From assembly GCF_030373245.1 (NCBI RefSeq), contig NZ_JAUCZF010000002.1:1-64000 (forward strand): a stretch of DNA of 64,000 bases. Direction: 5' to 3'. Below, piece after piece: positions 60,635 through 64,000 of this stretch. The position numbers and the translations under genes are program-made. The stretch comes from Hydrogenophaga sp. (lineage in GTDB: Bacteria; Pseudomonadota; Gammaproteobacteria; Burkholderiales; Burkholderiaceae_C). The notes below the pieces were generated by a model. That model was not told where the DNA came from, ran no database searches, and saw nothing but the letters and a program-made list of their open reading frames with translations. How positions within the stretch are numbered: position 1 is the stretch's first letter; each line of letters begins with the position of its first letter.

Positions 60635-61870
60635 ATGCGCATGAGCCACACCGTTCTTGACAGCGTCGCACTGGGCTACCAGCCGGTGTGGAACCGCGCG
60701 CGCCAGCTCGCGGCGGTGCGCCTGCGGGTGCACGTGACGCATGCCGAAGCGGTCGACGCCGAGCACCTGCTGCGGGTGCTGGGCATCGACTGGCCGGCGG
60801 CGGCGCCGGTGCTTATCGTCTCGTGCGATTCGACCGATCTGCTGCAGCAGGCGCTGCAGTGTCCGGCAGTGCGCAACACCTGGCTGGAGGTGCCAGGTGC
60901 CTGGTTCGAGGTGCCCGATCTGCTGGCCCAGCTGAGCCAGGCCCGCCGAGCGGGCCACGTGCTGCTGCGGCAGGTCGACCTGGCCGACGTGCGCGGCGAG
61001 CTCATCACCCCGCTTGACGCGCGCAGCCTGCTGCGCCTGAGTCCCGAAGACGCGCTGGAGGCCCTTCGCCGCAGCCGTCCCGGCGCGCCGCTCGAAGCCG
61101 GTTGGCTGATGCCGGGCCAGATCTGCGCCGGCGTGGCCGATCGCCACCTGGCGGCCCTGTGTCTGGACGACGCCGGTGCCTGGGGATTGCTGGGCTGGCC
61201 TGAGGAAGACGTGCTGCACGCCCACCGCCACCAGCCCCTGGCCTGTTCGGAGAGCGTGATCCAGCAAATTCTCCAGGCCATGAGCGATGAGTGTTCACTG
61301 GATCAGCTCGAACGCTTGATCCGGCAAGACCCGGTGCTGGTATTTCGCCTGCTGGCGCTGGTGAATTCCGCTGCGTTCGGCCTGCGGCGAGAGATCCAGT
61401 CGCTGCGCCACGCCATCATGTTGCTGGGCTTTGATTCGCTGGGTCGCTGGCTGAGCGAGCAGCTCGCTGGCGCCGACAGCGACCCCGAACTGCACCCGGT
61501 GCGCTACGCCATGGTCATGCGCTCGCGCCTGGCCCAGCACCTGCTCGAATCCGGCTCCGAGGACGATTTGCGCGCCGAGGTCTACACCACCGCGCTTCTC
61601 GCCGAGCTCGACCGTCTGCTGCACCAGCCGCTGGGCACGCTGATCAACAAGCTGCCGCTCTCCGAGCGACTGTTCGACGCCGTGCTGCGCGGCACCGGTC
61701 CCTATCACCCGTTGCTCGATGTGGCCCGGGTGCAGGGCGATCCCGACATCCTGCGCCAGCTGCCCGCCGTCTGCGAGCGCCACGAGATGAGCCTGGAGCA
61801 TGCCAACCGCAGCCTGCTGCGCATGCTCGCCAGCAGCCGCGACCACGCGCGTCCCGTGGCGTCCGCCTGA
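60635..61870 (+). CDS. HDOD-domain protein with degenerate EAL-like N-terminus (YuxH type)
   Basis: [23 protein letters not shown] then [56 protein letters not shown]. Confidence 0.8.
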   Translation: MRMSHTVLDSVALGYQPVWNRARQLAAVRLRVHVTHAEAVDAEHLLRVLGIDWPAAAPVLIVSCDSTDLLQQALQCPAVRNTWLEVPGAWFEVPDLLAQLSQARRAGHVLLRQVDLADVRGELITPLDARSLLRLSPEDALEALRRSRPGAPLEAGWLMPGQICAGVADRHLAALCLDDAGAWGLLGWPEEDVLHAHRHQPLACSESVIQQILQAMSDECSLDQLERLIRQDPVLVFRLLALVNSAAFGLRREIQSLRHAIMLLGFDSLGRWLSEQLAGADSDPELHPVRYAMVMRSRLAQHLLESGSEDDLRAEVYTTALLAELDRLLHQPLGTLINKLPLSERLFDAVLRGTGPYHPLLDVARVQGDPDILRQLPAVCERHEMSLEHANRSLLRMLASSRDHARPVASA

Positions 61871-61904
61871 CCCCTGTTCGGTATCGCGCGCTACCATCGC
61901 GCCC

Positions 61905-62681
61905 ATGCACGTTCCTCCGCAGCCTTCTCTGTCCGCACCCCGCCACACCAGCGCCCTGGTGCTGTTCTCCGGCGGTCAGGATTCCACCACCTGCCTGGCC
62001 CAGGCGCTCGCGCGCTACCCGCGTGTGGAAACGCTGGGTTTCGACTATGGCCAGCGGCATCATGTGGAGCTACAGGCGCGCATCACGGTGCTGGAACAGC
62101 TGCGCGAACGTTTCCCCGCCTGGCGCGAACGACTCGGCGAAGACCACCTGCTTGACCTCGGCGTGCTCGGTCAGGTCAGTGACACTTCGCTCACGCGAGA
62201 GACCGCGTTTCACATGGAAGCCAGTGGTCTGCCCAATACCTTTGTGCCCGGGCGCAATCTGCTGTTTCTCACCTTTGCCGCCGCGTTGGCCTACCGTCGC
62301 GGTATCGACGTGATCGTCACCGGCGTCTGCGAAACCGACTTTTCTGGCTACCCCGACTGCCGTGATGACACCATGAAAGCGCTGCAGGTCGCACTCTCGC
62401 TGGGCATGGACCACCGCTTTCTCATCGATACGCCGCTGATGTGGATCGACAAGGCCGAGACCTGGCAACTGGCCCAAGAGATCGGCGAAGCCTCGGGTGT
62501 GGCGCAGGGAGGCCAGCAGCTGGTGGACCTGATCGTCGAGCACACCCACACCTGCTACCTCGGCGACCGCACGGACCGCCACGCGTGGGGCTACGGGTGT
62601 GGCGAATGCCCGGCCTGCGAGCTGCGGGCCAGGGGCTGGGCCGGGTTTTCAGCATCGCGCACCCAAGCCGTCCAGCCTTGA
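61905..62681 (+). CDS. queC: 7-cyano-7-deazaguanine synthase QueC
   Basis: [74 protein letters not shown]. Confidence 0.96.
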   Translation: MHVPPQPSLSAPRHTSALVLFSGGQDSTTCLAQALARYPRVETLGFDYGQRHHVELQARITVLEQLRERFPAWRERLGEDHLLDLGVLGQVSDTSLTRETAFHMEASGLPNTFVPGRNLLFLTFAAALAYRRGIDVIVTGVCETDFSGYPDCRDDTMKALQVALSLGMDHRFLIDTPLMWIDKAETWQLAQEIGEASGVAQGGQQLVDLIVEHTHTCYLGDRTDRHAWGYGCGECPACELRARGWAGFSASRTQAVQP

Positions 62682-62757
62682 CCTGAGGAGCTTGGCAAGG
62701 CCGAACCATGCGCTGATGGCTGCGCAGGCTAGCCGGCGTGAAGGCGGCGACCTGCCA

Positions 62758-64000
62758 TCAACGGCCCACCATCTCAGCGGGTACCACCCAGCGGTCAAAC
62801 TGCTCGACCGTGACGTGGCCCGTGGCAATTGCCGCCTCGCGCAGGCTCAGTCCTTGGGCGTGCGCGCGTTTGGCAATTTCAGCCGCCTTGTCGTAGCCGA
62901 TGTGCGGATTCAGAGCGGTCACCAGCATCAGCGACTGGTTCAGCAGCGCCTGGATGCGCGGACGGTTGGGCTCAATGCCCTGGGCGCAGTGGTGGTCGAA
63001 GCTGCGCATGCCGTCGGCCAGCAGGCGAACACTCTGCAAAAAGTTGTGAGCCACCAGTGGGCGGAACACGTTGAGTTCGAAGTTGCCCGAGGCGCCACCG
63101 ATGCCGATGGCCACGTCGTTGCCCATCACCTGCGCGCACAGCATGGTGAGCGCCTCGCACTGCGTTGGGTTGACCTTGCCCGGCATGATCGATGAACCGG
63201 GCTCGTTCTCCGGAATCAGCAGTTCGCCCAGGCCGCTGCGCGGGCCACTGGCGAGCCATCGCACGTCATTGGCGATCTTCATCAGGCTGGTGGCCAGCGC
63301 CTTGAGCGACCCGTGGGCGTGCACCAGTGCGTCGCAACTGGCCAGCGCCTCGAACTTGTTGGGTGCGCTCGTCAGCGGCAGCCCGGTCAGCTGTGCCAGA
63401 TCGACCGCAGTCTGTTCGGCAAAGCCGGTCGGTGCGTTCAGGCCGGTGCCGACCGCGGTACCGCCCAGCGCGAGTTCGCACAGATGCGGCAGCGCCGCGC
63501 GCAGGTGCGCCTCCCCATGCGTGAGTTGCGCCACGTAGCCAGAAAACTCCTGGCCCAGCGTGAGCGGCGTGGCGTCCTGCAAATGGGTGCGGCCGATCTT
63601 CACGATGCCGTCGAAGTCGCTCGCCTTGGCGGCCAGTGTGTTGCGCAGTGCGTCCAGTGCTGGCAACAGCTGGTGCTCGATGGCGGCCACCGCTGCCAGG
63701 TGCATGGCCGTGGGGAAGACATCGTTGCTCGACTGGCTGCGATTCACGTCGTCGTTCGCGTGCACTAGGCGAGCCTCGCCGCGCGCGCCACCCAGCAGCT
63801 CGCTGGCGCGGTTGGCCAGTACCTCGTTGAGGTTCATGTGGGTCTGGGTGCCCGAGCCGGTCTGCCAGACAACGAGCGGAAAGTCTCCCGCATGCTGGCC
63901 GGCGATCACCTCGTCGGCGGCGGCCACGATGGCGTGCGCCTTGTGCTCGTCCAGCAGACCGAGCCGCTGGTTCACCACCGCCGCCGCGCGCTTGACCTGC
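62758..64000 (-). CDS. fumC: Class II fumarate hydratase FumC (5' end beyond window)
   Basis: [21 protein letters not shown]; signature [20 protein letters not shown] open to window edge. Confidence 0.95.
   Translation of the reverse strand, partial: QVKRAAAVVNQRLGLLDEHKAHAIVAAADEVIAGQHAGDFPLVVWQTGSGTQTHMNLNEVLANRASELLGGARGEARLVHANDDVNRSQSSNDVFPTAMHLAAVAAIEHQLLPALDALRNTLAAKASDFDGIVKIGRTHLQDATPLTLGQEFSGYVAQLTHGEAHLRAALPHLCELALGGTAVGTGLNAPTGFAEQTAVDLAQLTGLPLTSAPNKFEALASCDALVHAHGSLKALATSLMKIANDVRWLASGPRSGLGELLIPENEPGSSIMPGKVNPTQCEALTMLCAQVMGNDVAIGIGGASGNFELNVFRPLVAHNFLQSVRLLADGMRSFDHHCAQGIEPNRPRIQALLNQSLMLVTALNPHIGYDKAAEIAKRAHAQGLSLREAAIATGHVTVEQFDRWVVPAEMVGR

Overview
The 64 kb window is a high-GC betaproteobacterial segment (Burkholderiales/Comamonadaceae-like by gene content and protein style; inference). 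It carries an almost complete flagellar/chemotaxis regulon. Minus strand: cheB-cheD-cheR-cheA-cheY plus a CheZ-like ORF; fliR-Q-P-O-N-M-L-K-J-I-H-G-F; fliT-S-D-C. Plus strand: fliE; flhD-flhC-motA-motB-cheY-cheZ-flhB-flhA-flhF-(flhG-position ORF)-fliA-Maf-like; flgB-C-D-E-F-G-H-I-J-K-L. flgA-flgM-flgN are divergent on minus. The left flank has a 3-hydroxyisobutyrate dehydrogenase-type oxidoreductase, a decayed response-regulator pseudogene, a universal stress protein, an FAD monooxygenase/DUF2783-like/VOC cluster, and a hybrid histidine kinase paired with a cysteine-less sulfite-oxidase-fold protein. The right flank has an HDOD protein, queC and a partial class II fumarase. The most striking unexplained structure is a family of roughly 75-90 bp hairpin-rich GC repeats. 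At least 12 copies lie inside operon gaps, most starting within a few nt after a stop codon and nearly all in the same orientation relative to transcription (after fliN, fliP, fliQ, flhD, motA, flgB, flgE, flgG, flgI). A shared ~33-36 bp dyad (FlhDC-box candidate) occurs upstream of fliL, flhB and between fliE/fliF. Other points: a P-loop-less FlhG-position protein, a che cluster without cheW or an MCP, and inverted repeats between fliC and fliD. No tRNA, rRNA, CRISPR array or transposase was recognised.
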